Shown: piece by piece, positions 45,211 through 57,108 of the stretch
How positions within the stretch are numbered: the first letter of the stretch is position 1
Layout: the number at the start of each line of letters is the position of its first letter
DNA from: Gnetum montanum
Taxonomy: Eukaryota; Streptophyta; Gnetopsida; Gnetales; Gnetaceae
Direction of reading: 5' to 3'
Length of the DNA: 64,000 nt
Assembly (NCBI GenBank): GCA_015680685.1
Contig: MNCI01026892.1
Span: forward strand, 738,755-802,754
The notes under the pieces: model-generated
The model's database searches: none
What the model was told of the DNA's origin: nothing
The model's input: the letters and a program-made list of their open reading frames with translations, nothing else
Program-made: the position numbers and the translations under genes

Positions 45211-47620
45211 CTTGGTAGAAGCTACACAAGCACTTGGGTTTCCTAACACTAGAACACAATTGGTAGAACTATCCACAAAAGGTGATCTTGAGGCTAAGAG
45301 GGAGTGGACCTAGCACTGCTATGTGGTTGACTGTAAGGAGTATGGTGCACTCACATCAATAGAGCAAATTTACTTCAAGATTGCAGCCTATTACCTCACT
45401 CCAACAATGAGGATCAGTAAGGTAACTATCTTCTCTGGTCAAGAATGCCCCACTCTAAGTGGAAAATTTCCCATAAACCTTCCATAGCTGATCTACTTAA
45501 AGATTGAGAAATGCTTCAAAGAAAATGAATGTGGAAGGAAGACCTTGCTCTTTTTGTGCCTCATCAAGAAACTTTGCAAAAGGCTAGGCATTGTTCATTA
45601 TTCCAATGATACCCATAGGCATGCTCCTTTGGCCTCATGATTAGAAATCATGAAGGATAAAATGTTAGTGACAACCCAAGAAGAGGAGAAATTGCCACCA
45701 CCACCCACTCAAGAAACAACACCGAAGGCTCGTGCAGCCATTGAACATCTACACAAAATCCAAGAATAGCTCTTGAGAAAATAAGAAAAACGTGTAAGAA
45801 TGAGTGGGGTAGATCCATTTGTGTATCGGCCAACAATGAGTCACCTTAGTGAGGTGGTCTGAGCAATTGGCTAGATGGAGAGGGGTGGTCCAATATTCTC
45901 TATCCAATGAACGCAGTTGCCTATGAGGTCAAATTCCAATGCTCAAGAGATAATAGTGTCATTATTGCAACACCATTTATTTCTAGAAATCTTTGGGAAT
46001 GCTGCCACTTTCTTAGTGTGGTTGGAGGAAGGTGAAGAGGCAACTATCTTGGTGATGTAGCACCAAGGGTAGGAGACAATAGCTAAAGTGATTGTTGATC
46101 ATGTCGTTGATGCATTGAATGCACTCGTGACATTTGTACTAGACATATCTACACTTCAAGACATGTAGACATTCACAAACACAATCAGCAGAAACTTAGA
46201 TGTAACCCAGCATGAAAAGTTGTTGGAACAATTGGTGGAAATCGGGTAACCAACTCCGGACATCTTTGATCTTCTAGAAGACATCATTGTGACCTAGTCA
46301 GAGCTGCTAAATGCAAGTGGCAAATCCATTATCCTAGAGGGGAAACTTGAAATAGCCCAAGAAAGAAACCAACACTTGGCCATGGAGGTTGCTGAACTAC
46401 ATGCTTGACTTGCAGATCCAGTGATCCTCAGCCTAATAATAATAAGAGATGAAGCTTTCAAATAGCTTCAAGAATGATTCTAAAAGGCTAAGGAGGAGGT
46501 AGTTACGGCCATCTTCAACCAGTCTTTGGCAAAAGCCAAAACATATGCAATTCAAAAGGACTTGAACCAAATGTGCTAGGAGAATGAAACCTTGACTGCA
46601 CAAAACTATTGCCTACAAAATGTTGATGCTCAAAAGGATCATATGCAAAAATTTATTTATCAACAATAAGAGTAACTTACCAGGGTGAACATTGAATTGA
46701 GGAAATTGGCTACAATGAACTAAAATCTGTCAATGGAGGAAGTATGCACTTTTTGTGAAAAATCTACCATCGAGATCACTGCCTAGAAGAATTAGGCTTT
46801 GAAGTTTGAAAAAGTGAAGAATCACTACAGAGACCAAGTTGGCTTACAAAATGAAGTTAATGAGAAACACATTCAGATAGCAAAGGAAAAATTAAATGAA
46901 GCCCTCCAACAACTCCAATAATGAAGAGAAATGTGGCAACCCATCGTTGATGGGATCGATGCCTATAATAAAGCAGAGATCTACTTGAAGGAGTTGCAAA
47001 TTGAGGAAATGACAAAGTATATGGAGTTGGCCAAACTCTGATATGCAAACATGATTGACTACCAAAAGGTCATGGTTAGAGTTAGAACAGCAAGTGGCTA
47101 GCTCATATATATTGTATGAGGAAGAGTTCAAGCACGACAATGATGCCAAGCAGAAGCTTGAGACTACAAAAACTAAACTCAAAGTTCTCAAAGCATAGTT
47201 TAGAGACAACGATCAATTGCTAAGAACCTAGCCAGATAGATGAATGACTACCAAGAGTTGAAAGACACAGTTTAGGCATTTGACATTGAATGCAAATAGT
47301 TTGTTGCCTAGTTCATCAATGCTAAGGAGCTATTTCTAGCAATCTCATGTCCTTAGAATGTGCCCATTCCAACCCACATTGACAAAGCTACATGGATGAT
47401 GCATGATCTTAGAAGTAAGGAGGAGAAAATGAAAGCACTCTTGGATGCCTTCTACCTCTCACTTGAAGTTGTAGCAGCAGCATGATAGCTACAACCACCT
47501 CAATCATCACCTCTGCATGAAGCCAGTGAAGGTTCCTCAAAGCCTTAGGAACCACCACTGCTTGGGACTATCTACTCTTCTCTAATAGATTCACAACATC
47601 AAGGAACGTGTTGTCCAGTT
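45211..47620 (+). pseudogene. Element B ORF2, 3' part
   Basis: It continues the frame of 27550-28039 after removal of D. Recognisable parts are EQIYFKIAAYYLTPTMRISK (compare ERIYFKIGTYHIFPMKGLNK in E) and FLCLIKKLCKRLGI (E: FFSLIKKLCRLAKI). From about 46100 a long Glu/Lys/Gln/Leu-rich stretch is predicted coiled coil and includes EMTKYMELAKL (E: NLTKYMELKSL). Many stops and some frame changes are present. The paired similarity with E shows that this was once a protein-coding gene carried by the family. Its function is unknown. Confidence 0.65.
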
Positions 47621-47820
47621 TTGAAGATTTGTGTCATGGTGTTCAACTTTATGTCCTAAACATTGTCATTCTTTGTAATGTGTGGATCCGTACACCTGGG
47701 CACTCCATTTTTTGTCATATTAGTCATTTTTTTATTTGAGAAAAAGTTAGTTAATAATCCCATACCTTCCTAATTTTGTAAAAGAACTCGAGGAAAATTT
47801 TTCATTCCATCATGAGGGTA
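47621..47820 (+). other. element B pre-LTR region and purine-rich tract
   Basis: 'aataatcccataccttcc' and 'catgagggta' directly precede the 3' LTR. The same two blocks occupy this place in A, C and E, so they are likely needed for plus-strand priming. Confidence 0.65.
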
Positions 47821-48713
47821 TGATGAGTTGCATTTAGTTGGATGCATTGATGAGGCCTAGTTGATGCATCTTATCATGCATCGATGAGGCCTCGTCGATG
47901 TAGTGTTGTTTTTTAGCTATAAATATGTGTGTGTAGTTGTAATTATGGTAATTAAATATTTTAGTTATAGAAAAGCTCTTGAAGTCTTTTAATTTGAATG
48001 TTAGAATTTTTCCCCAAGAGCCTGTAGTAGGAGTCATTGAATGTACATATCTTTATTTAAGCATTGTTGTACCTAAGCACGATAGCATGTGCAGTAATAA
48101 AGACAAGCTTTCTGATAAACCTTGTAGTACTTTGGATAGATTAGCTATTTTATTTATGCATTTAATGTTCTTAATTATTTGTTAAATGTTTTTAATTAGT
48201 TATTAAATATTTTCGAGTGATTACATTAATGAAGCAATTAAGCCAGATAGATTACATACATAAGTATGACTGCTTCAAGTGTAACACATATTCACTTGGT
48301 AATCCCAGTAGCATTATTGCTTGGTATGCCTAGTAATGTAGCGCTTGGTCACCTAGAAATGGATACGTGGGTTCAGGACATGTATGAAAAGTGGGATCGA
48401 ATGCTTATGTTAGGATTAGTTAAATGTTAGTTAATTAGTTAACTTAGATTAGTTAATTAAATTCTTTTTATCCACATTTGAGCACCAAATTGTAAAACAT
48501 AAAATGATAAAAAATGGATGCCTCAGTTACACTTAACCATACCAACGAACATCACAAGTGTAATTGGAAAGACAATGATTGACCTTAGGGCTAGATTCAC
48601 TTCCTAAAGGACTAGTACACCAAAAATGATAAATTCCATGGAATTTAACCAAATCACATGTGAATGCTTTGTGATTCATATGGTTGGGCATAGGGGTACC
48701 TCGCCACTCATCA
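47821..48713 (+). repeat. 3' LTR of element B
   Basis: It is 893 bases, from tgatgagttg to cgccactcatca. U3 has four 'gatgaggcc' or 'gttgatgc' words before the TATA box at 47917-47926. 'gcagtaataaagac' marks the polyadenylation region. Confidence 0.85.
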
Positions 48714-49142
48714 ATACCTAACCTCATTTTGTTGGAACAAGGCTAAGATGATATTAAGTATGTTAATTTGATACTCATGTATTCTTTTATAGTGTTAACA
48801 CATCCTAAAATATAGTGTTAATTTTTTTTTAAAATGTGATTTGGAAGGTTTTACAACCCAGAATTATTTAATGTTATATCGCTCGTTGAGTATTATGCAA
48901 GTATAAGTTTCTAAGATAAAGTTATATTCAAGGCACTTTCATGTCTACCTAGGTCTTGCCAGGTACCCTAGGTCATATAACCCATTCAATACTTTGGTGT
49001 AAGTTAAAGTAAACACAAGGGTACCTTAAGTGTTGCTCAAACTTGTAACCATAAGGGTGGCATGAAGTGCCAATGCTAGGCTTGAAACCTAGTACCTATC
49101 AAGGCAAGGTGATGCAAGCTAATCAAGAAGTGAACAATTAGG

Positions 49143-49291
49143 TGTTATCCTATTGGTAAGACTCTTGATTTGGATGCTTTAAGTCAAGGGTTTGATTCTA
49201 GTTAGCAATGCTAAGTTATAAGATTCTATTTGGACTACATATCTTGAGGTGTACCTATGTTTTAATTATTTCAAGTTTCAACAACCCTTGA
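49143..49291 (+). repeat. tRNA-derived SINE-like copy 6
   Basis: 'tgttatcctattggtaag' (A box) and 'aagggtttgattcta' (B box, 'ggtttgattc') are followed by 'agcaatgctaagttataag' and a 3' end 'aagtttcaacaac'. Confidence 0.65.
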
Positions 49292-50659
49292 CCTTCCCCC
49301 AATGCTCTACATATAAAATATTTTCTATATAAACTAATAATATAATAACATGAAAAACTTGAGTTTTTATGGTAATAAAAAATTAATATTTTAATATATA
49401 TTTAAGAATGTAACAAACTAACTATGAAATGCTTGGTCATTCCTTACTAGCATAGTTATCCATGCCTCACCAACATGGCCAATCTTATGCATAAAAGAAT
49501 AGAATTAATTATTTCAAGCTTTTCAGCACTCCTCCCAAACATGGGTAGACTAGAGATGTGTAATTGGTGTAATGACACTTTTCACATGGGAAGAGGGATG
49601 AAAATGACCTTTGCAATGATTATTTTAAACCTCATGTGCCTCTTATTAATCGGAGATATTTTTATCAAAGGAATGCCAAAATTAAAGAAAATGGTGAAAT
49701 GCTTTTTAGTTTAGGACATTGATTGACAATGGTCAAGGATTCCTACTACTACTTGGAGTTGGACAAACTAATCCTAGGGCTTTACGACTAAGATGATATG
49801 CTAATTTATTTTATACAAGTGACCTAACTAGTTCACTAGTTAACTCTAGGTTCTTTGAATCTTAAAGGATGGATTGACCCTCAATGTTCTTCTTTTTCTC
49901 AAAGATGTTATCCATAAGGTAATGAAAATAGTGGAGATAACTAGCATTACCATTTTTAAACATGAGGGTTTGGTTGAGACTCTTGTTCAATATTAGAAAT
50001 CATGAAGGTAGATATTGACTCCTAAGACAAGTAACTTGACATGCCTTATACCAACCATGTACTTAAGAAGCTAAATATGAATCATTTGTGTAACATTTTT
50101 GTGATGACTACATAACCTCCAATGGTCATGTGATGGGTCATAAATTAATACATAAAAAGAGCTTTAATTCAAGCAATGTACCAGTCCTCTTTTGCATGTG
50201 TTCATATACCTTTACCTTCCATTAACCTCACATACCCCACCTTAATGATCCATCCTCTTTTTCCATGACTCAATATCCTCTTAAGTTAACTCTATGTCTC
50301 TCTGTGTGATTCCACTCCTATGTGTTTCTCTTAAAGTGCAGTATCCCTACAACTCTCTCTACCCTTCCTTTAGCTAATGCCCATAATAAAAAATCCCTCC
50401 TTACATTAACAAAGCTTCCATGTATAATTTTACTAGTACTAGAGAAAGTACTAAGTAGCTTGAATACATAACTTGCAAGGCAAATGTATTCTTAACTGAT
50501 AAGAATAATATAACTTAAAGATTAAAACTAGTGTCATAAGAAGGTTATAGTTGATGGTGAAAATTCTTAACATAGGATCAATAAGAAGTGACAAGATGAA
50601 GATCTTCCATAAATCCTTCCATATTTTTTTCTTTGATACAAAAATTAGTATTAAGCCAT

Positions 50660-50685
50660 AACACACACACACACACACACACACA

Positions 50686-50721
<36 letters not shown>

Positions 50722-50722
50722 T
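50660..50722. repeat. compound (AC)n(TC)n(AC)n microsatellite
   Basis: An AC run, about ten TC units, then AC again. It is the reason for the repetitive Cys-Val frame on the minus strand. Confidence 0.95.
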
Positions 50723-51051
50723 TCTCATCCTTTTGCTAATTTAAGTTCAAGCATGGATGTTGAAAAATGATCTAAATTTTTTTAGGATTGGAATCTTCCT
50801 TCCTACTAACAATTAATTTTCTTCACTTATTTTTTCAAAGTCTCAATGGTAATAATATACACCTAAGTATACAGTTCTAAAATTAGAAAGTTTTTTCTTT
50901 TCATATATTTTTTCAATGTTGGTTACTCAATTTCAAACTTGTGATGTACTCTAAATTTTCTTTGCTCATTATCAATATTGTTTTGGGGTACAACACCCCA
51001 TCCCCCCATCCCTCTACCATTCCAAAATAAACTTCTAACTCTCTAAAAATA

Positions 51052-51213
51052 AGATGTTAGCCTAGTGATAAGACTCTTAATCTAAAAGCTCTAAGACATG
51101 GATTTGATTCTAATGGGTAATGTTGAGTTATAAAGTTCTAATTAAATCATATATCCTAGGGTGTACTTATATGAGAATTATTTCAAGGTTTCAACATCCT
51201 TGAAAAACATTTA
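51052..51213 (+). repeat. tRNA-derived SINE-like copy 7 (best head)
   Basis: 'gttagcctagtgataag' fits the polymerase III A box and 'ggatttgattc' the B box, 36 bases apart as in tRNA genes. The body 'gttgagttataaagttcta' and the end 'aggtttcaacatc' match the other copies. Confidence 0.7.
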
Positions 51214-53479
51214 CTTTTTGATTTCTATCCTTGGATTTTTATTAATTTAGTTAATTATTCAAGAAAAACAAGTATGATGACAGTGTTCAAGGCTACCTAT
51301 GACATGTAGCAAGATGCAAGGAATGAATCTAGTGCATTGAGTTGGATATGTTGGGGCATTGTTGAAGTTTATAAATGAAAGTACCTTGACCATTTATGTA
51401 GATTTGATTTAGCTAGATTTTTCAATTTTTGGAAGGTTTTCAATTTTCCATGGACTTCTTTTTTTTTTAATTTTAGGACTTTTTATGAATTCAAATTTTT
51501 ATTCAACAATTTGGAAGTTGCTATGATCTATAAGCTTAGTAATTTTCCTTTGCCATTTTGTCATGCTACAAAATCTGATTTATGTATGTTTTGTGATTTC
51601 TTCAAGTTTTGTAATTTTATGTTGTTATTTTTTTTTGGGTTTTGGAATTTTTTATAAAAACTAACATTTTTAACTACCATGATATGCATTTAATGATTTG
51701 AAAAATTAGTAATTTATCTCTACAATTCTATCACACTACAAGATCTATTTTAGATATGTTTTCTCATTTTTGCAAGTTTTGTAATTTGTACGAGTCTATT
51801 TTGAGATTTTTTCTTTTGTGCTATTTGCATTAGATGATTTATAGGTTTAGCAATTTTCTAATAATTTTTTGAATTGGCTTAGTGATTTTTTGGTAATTAT
51901 TCAAATTTTTTTATAGATTTTTGAATATTTCCAAACAAATATAAAAACCCTGTAAAAAATAAGTAAATGAACAAGAAAATAAAAAAAAGGAAAGTCCCTA
52001 TACCTAAACATGTGCATAATAATATCATTCATAATAATATCAAAGGAAGATGCACAAGAACACATCTAAAACACAAAAAATAAAAATAAAAATAAGGAAA
52101 TTGATGAAAACAGAAGCCATAAAAGAAGAAATATAGACAACAAAAAATATAAGTAAAAATTATGGAAATTGAATAGGAGAAAAATATGAAAGATAATGAG
52201 AGAGAAGAAAAAAAGAAAAAAAAAGAGTGATACTGATGAAGTAACCAAAAATTATGGAACTAAATTAGATATATTATATCTAAACTAGCTGAGAGGATAT
52301 GGTCTTCCATTGAGTTCTTGGGTTTAAGATGGTTAAGAAGAAGCCTCCCATAGTAGGGATAGGTATTGAGAAGATATAGATCACAAACAACACCTTATCC
52401 AAGTTTGCATCATCCCTTTCATAATTTGGAAAACCCAACTCACTTAATTCCATCAAAACCTTCCCAAATTCAAATTTTGAAATAAAGAGGAGTTTATCCA
52501 TGAAATTGTCGTTGGTGATGAACCCTCACCTTCTTCAATGACAATACTCGATGTAGTAGTAGCTAAGGACACATGTGTTATTTTATGAAGTGCTAGGATC
52601 CAAGACGATTAAGTGCACAAATTTGTAATGAGGAAGAATGACATTATGCTTTATGAACCTACTCACTTATATGGGGATAACATTGATTTGGTTGTATAAG
52701 GTTGAGGACTTGGTGCTAAAAGTTGCTAATGATGATAGGCAATGAACCTAGATGTTAAAGGAAACACAAGAATGACATCATTATTATTTTTTATGTGTTA
52801 TTTTTAGTACTTTCTATGTTTTCCTTTCTAGTAGTTTGTATAATTTTTTCATAGCTTTTGTGCACTTTGAAGGGCTTCTTATTTTCTTGTGAGGTCAAGG
52901 GTTATTTTTAAAACTTCTTGTGCATTTTCATGTCAAAAGGAAAATCATCATTTTTTCTTGTAGATTTTTAGCTTGAAACCATATCATTTTCTCCTATATA
53001 TTTTTATCTTGAAATTAAATTATTGTTAACTTATATGTAGTAACAAGTTTGAGATTGAAATATTTTATAGTTTGGAAAAATAGAAAAGTCAAAAGTTGAA
53101 TCTATTTTTTCTGAAGTTTGTATAGGGATAATCTTTCTATGTTTTCCTTTCCAGTTTTTTATATATTTTCATTTACAACTTCTAATCTCTTATTATTTTT
53201 GTTAAATGATTTCTTACTTCTTTTCAAGGTCAAATATTAGTTTTCATTTTCTTCTTGTAAATTTTCAATTTGGATAAAAAATCACCATTTTTCTTTACAT
53301 ATTTTTAGCTTGAAATAAGTTCATGTTTTTTTCGGAAACAATGATAAAAATACTATTAAAAAAGTACAATAAACATTCAACAAGTGTGTTGGGCATCTAG
53401 ATAGACCAAGGAGACAAACAATAAAAAGTGAAAGGCTAGTCACTTAGTCTTTGTGATAAATTTTCTTTTTATACACTCT

Positions 53480-54116
53480 GATATTGGAGTGGCTACGATA
53501 TCGGGTACACGATATCAGGTACGTGATATCGTAGCCCAAGATGTGATATCATACATTTGATATCATAGGGTTACTCTTGGGTCTATAAATATAGCGCCCA
53601 AGCCCACGATTGAGAGTAGTTTTTTGGCAATCAAGTAGTGAAACTCTTGTAGTTTTTCCATTTGAGAGTTACAATACTTTCCAAGTGCCTACAATAGAAG
53701 GTCTAAGTGTGAATGAATCTTTATTCAAGCATTGATGTACCTGAACACACCATTGTATTGGCAATAAAGACAAACTCTTGATTCATCCTTGTAGTACTTG
53801 AGATTTTCTTTCTTATGCATCTATATTTCATGCAATTTACATAAATACTATTTATGTACTAATTAATTTTGATTAATCAAGAAACTCATTAAGATACACA
53901 AGCACAACCCCTTCGAACATACATGTGACACTTGGTAGCTCAGAAACAATTAGCATTTGACAACCCAGCAGTGTTTACACAAAGTTCAGGATGTGTCCAG
54001 GAAGTGGGAATGGTTACTTGTGTTAGGATAGATTAGACCATAGTTTACTTAACATCTAATCACTCTTACTTTTATTCTTGTTCTAGGCGAGTAATTGGAT
54101 AAAACACAAAATTGAT
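53480..54116 (+). repeat. LTR fragment G (Athila-like)
   Basis: A GATATC-type array (53480, 53497, 53511, 53525, 53545, 53559) precedes a TATA box 'tctataaatatag' (53583-53595) and a 'gcaataaagac' region (53760), as in the LTRs of E and F. The 3' end and any internal sequence are missing. Confidence 0.75.
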
Positions 54117-54118
54117 TA

Positions 54119-54207
54119 CTTTCCATTCTATGATTGAACTACTTGATGAACCTAATGCATCATCCATCATCTTTCCATTCTATGATTGAACTACTTGATG
54201 AACCTAA
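54119..54207. repeat. 37-bp exact direct duplication
   Basis: The identical 37 bases at 54119-54155 and 54171-54207 start 'ctttccattctatgattg'. The duplication follows fragment G directly and is young relative to its surroundings. Confidence 0.95.
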
Positions 54208-56143
54208 GTGTGAGGGTAGCTACCATAAAAAATGGAAGGATCAGCAATTATTTTAAATTTCCATGAGAGATTGACTCATGTTTAACATAGAAATTCATAC
54301 AAAAAACTATATTATATTCTTTGAAATTTATACACAAATTTATGTAGTTAATTCTTTTTATAGCTATAGCCAATAGAATACATGCTTTATCTGCACACAA
54401 AAAAATTTTAGTTGCACTCCAACCACACTTTTCAAATGGACTCAAGCCAAATAGGAACATGTGCCCTTTACTATCTAATTGTAATAACCATGTTCATAAA
54501 TCCATTTTAGGAGGGCCACCCAATCTTATCATTAAAATACTAATTACCTTCAAAAAAATAATAATCCTTAAATAAATGATCAAACTTCTATAATGGCAAA
54601 GGACATAATGTAAGGCCATGTGGTATCCCCTATGTTAGAGATTATTAGATATTAAAAATAGTATGATGTGCAAGAGAAAACTAAACAAATGAGCCTTTGG
54701 ACATCATGAAAACTTCTAAAGTTGAGACCATCTTTTTATGTGCCCAATTGACAAATTGAAGGTGGATGAGACCTAGTTATTTCTAATAGAAAAAGAAAAC
54801 AAAAGGAAATCCCTACCATTTTCAAATGAAAGGCTTCATTGAGAGAGACCTATGTAAAGATGTTGAACCTAGGTGGAAATCCCTCCCCTAGGTAGTGAGA
54901 AATAAGGAAGGAATCCTTTGCCATCCACCACAAAATGACTGACCTTGATAAACTCACAACTGTTGTGAAAATTCATCCTTAACCTATATGGAACAACCAC
55001 TTCAACAATATAATAGTTTAGGGTTTAGAAAAATAGAAAATTTAGAGGCTAGATTCATTTTATCTAAAGTTACAATGTTTGAATTCATTTTAATTTGAAT
55101 CTATTTTACAATATTTTGAATTTTTTTGGTCTTGCACAAAAAATATTACAAAGCAACATGAAAAATAAGTAAACTTTTTAAAAGTAAAATTATAAAAAGT
55201 ATCATTACCTCCAAGGTAGAGTCCTAGGAGGGTTAGTGGATGAGTGAAAGCTTAACCTCTTTTAATTGGCTACATCTAGGTTCAAACCTAGGTCTTCTAA
55301 CTTGAGAAACAAGACTTCATCATCACTCTAAATTATAGTCCCTAATTTATATAAAATTATATCTACCAATAATCCAGTTACTAGAGGCATGACATATTGC
55401 ATGAACTTATTAAATTTTTAATAAGAGATAACTTTTATTAATCTTGCAAATTGATTAAGTACTTTTTAATAAATAATATTTAGGTTATTTTACAAAGTAA
55501 AAAAAATATGTAGCCTTACCTTCTTTAGTACTGTTCCCTTATTTTACTTAGCTATAGCTTCTACCGTTGGCTAATCATTAAAAATTGAATTTACCATGCT
55601 TGCATATCAATTCTCATACATTAAATTTTCACTTAAGGATTTGGATATAGACTTGAAATTAATTTTTAGTGACATGCCATAAGAAGAATACAACATTTCT
55701 ATTCTTCTTTAGAAATATTCAATTATTACTTTATGAACACTTGAATGTAGTCTTGTTGCAATACCAACTGTTAAGTTTTTTATATTCTCAACATTTTTTT
55801 CCAACATGTCTTTTTCAAAGGGAAATATGCAAGTGTTCTTACTTCTATGAAACTTGCACCAACTTCACATTTTTTATTAGAGGCCATGCTATGCACAAAA
55901 ATAATTCTAGAATTTAATTGAGAAAACATTTTATGAGCTACTATCTTGTTGATTTAATATTGTTTTGGCTTCCCTCATCAGTTTCACTTTACTTAGTCCT
56001 ACAACTTTAAATATTATATGTGATCTACAATATTTGTACATAAAAAATTAATATCATTATATGCATTCCTTTCCGTTATTTAGGAAATGAAGAAGAAGCT
56101 ATTTACAAGGGATAATGAATCATGATTTCTAACTAATGAACCA
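54208..56143. other. no gene recognised
   Basis: AT-rich text with no domain, RNA gene or repeat I can name. The frames at 54248-54460 (-) and 55669-55917 (+) look like chance frames. Confidence 0.5.
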
Positions 56144-56974
56144 TGATTTGTCAGGCTTCGATATCAGACCCGTGATATCGAATCCATGATATCAAGTATA
56201 TGATATCATGACCTAAATAATGATATCAGATACATGATATTGTGACTCCTGTGTGGACCTATAAATACACATGTGGATGCACAGGAAAGTCAGTTAGTCA
56301 ATTAGTGTTAGAGTAGGATCTTTCTGTCAGTTTTTTCAACCCTTTCCCCAATGCATGCCCATAGTGTGATGATTGTAATTGTACGCAACCTTTATTTGAG
56401 TGTGATGTACTTGGACATGCACATGATTGGCAATAAAGATCAAGATTACTTCATCATTGCAACATTCACTTAATTTTAATTATTACTTATTAATTTCATA
56501 ATTAATATTTCTCTACCCTCATCTCCTACCCCTGTTAGTAAACGTGGAATGAGTATGACTTAATTACGAGCATTTAAGTGTGACTACTTGGTATCCTAGT
56601 AGTGTACCTAGGACATGTGCTTGGTAATCCCAGTGGTAGTACATGAGGTCCAAGATGTGTACGGATGATTAAGGATGGATGCTCATCGCACTTAGGCTAG
56701 CTTAGATTCTCTGCTCCCTTTCTCTCTTAATTTAATCAAAGTTATTTTCCATTGCCTCTAGGAGTAGCACTAACTTAGGACCACATCATACACCTCACTC
56801 TAGACTAAACCATATGTGAAAAAGAAAATACTAGTCCAAGTGGGAAGACAACAAACTGCAATCAATGTGTAATTATCTAGATACCACAACTAGCCTGTCT
56901 ACAAAGTTCAACCGGATCTTGCATGAACGCTCATATTCATATGGTTGAGTGTAGGGGTACCTTGCCACTCATCA
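56144..56974 (+). repeat. 5' LTR of element E
   Basis: It ends ccactcatca, one base before the primer site. GATATC words at 56160, 56174, 56188, 56202, 56222 and 56236 (last one GATATT) precede the TATA box 'ctataaata' (56259-56267). The start at 56144 is a guess, based on TG and the length of the other LTRs. Confidence 0.8.
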
Positions 56975-56975
56975 T

Positions 56976-56993
56976 TAGCACTGTTGCCAGGGA
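56976..56993 (+). other. primer binding site, tRNA-Asp type (element E)
   Basis: TAGCACTGTTGCCAGGGA, complementary to the 3' end of plant tRNA-Asp with transitions only. Confidence 0.8.
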
Positions 56994-57108
56994 TAGTGCT
57001 AGTTATTTAGATTAGTTATATCATACAAGATTGTTGTAATAAAATATTCATGATATATCTCTTATAAAAGAACTTAATTTCAATTAAGTCATAGACTAAT
57101 TCACAACA

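Larger units (their letters stand above)
18637..48713 (+). mobile_element. Element B: Athila-like element split by elements C and D
   Basis: The plus-strand LTRs at 18637-19389 (cut by C) and 47821-48713 belong to one subfamily, with a 'gatgaggcc' array in place of GATATC. Internal pieces lie at 25538-28039 and 45211-47820. The ORF2 frame continues across the insertion of D. Primer site, gag and the end of the 5' LTR are gone, apparently by a deletion that also removed the U3 of C's 5' LTR. The outer flanks atagt and atacc agree at only three of five bases, so the pairing of the two LTRs rests on subfamily and orientation. Confidence 0.7.
48714..53479. other. gene-free old sequence with SINE copies and simple repeats
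   Basis: Apart from the SINE copies and the microsatellite listed separately, I see only AT-rich text. Two loose duplications occur: about 175 bases apart near 51520-51810 ('gcaagttttgtaatttt'), and about 310 bases apart near 52810-53310 ('tatgttttcctttc'). The frame 49475-49714 has no family likeness. Confidence 0.5.

Noticed and set aside
49475-49714. Possible small secreted protein of 79 residues
   Set aside because: Looks mildly protein-like, but there are no relatives, promoter or conserved context; chance is at least as likely.
50451-50720. Cys/Val repeat protein
   Set aside because: It is the translation of a compound microsatellite.
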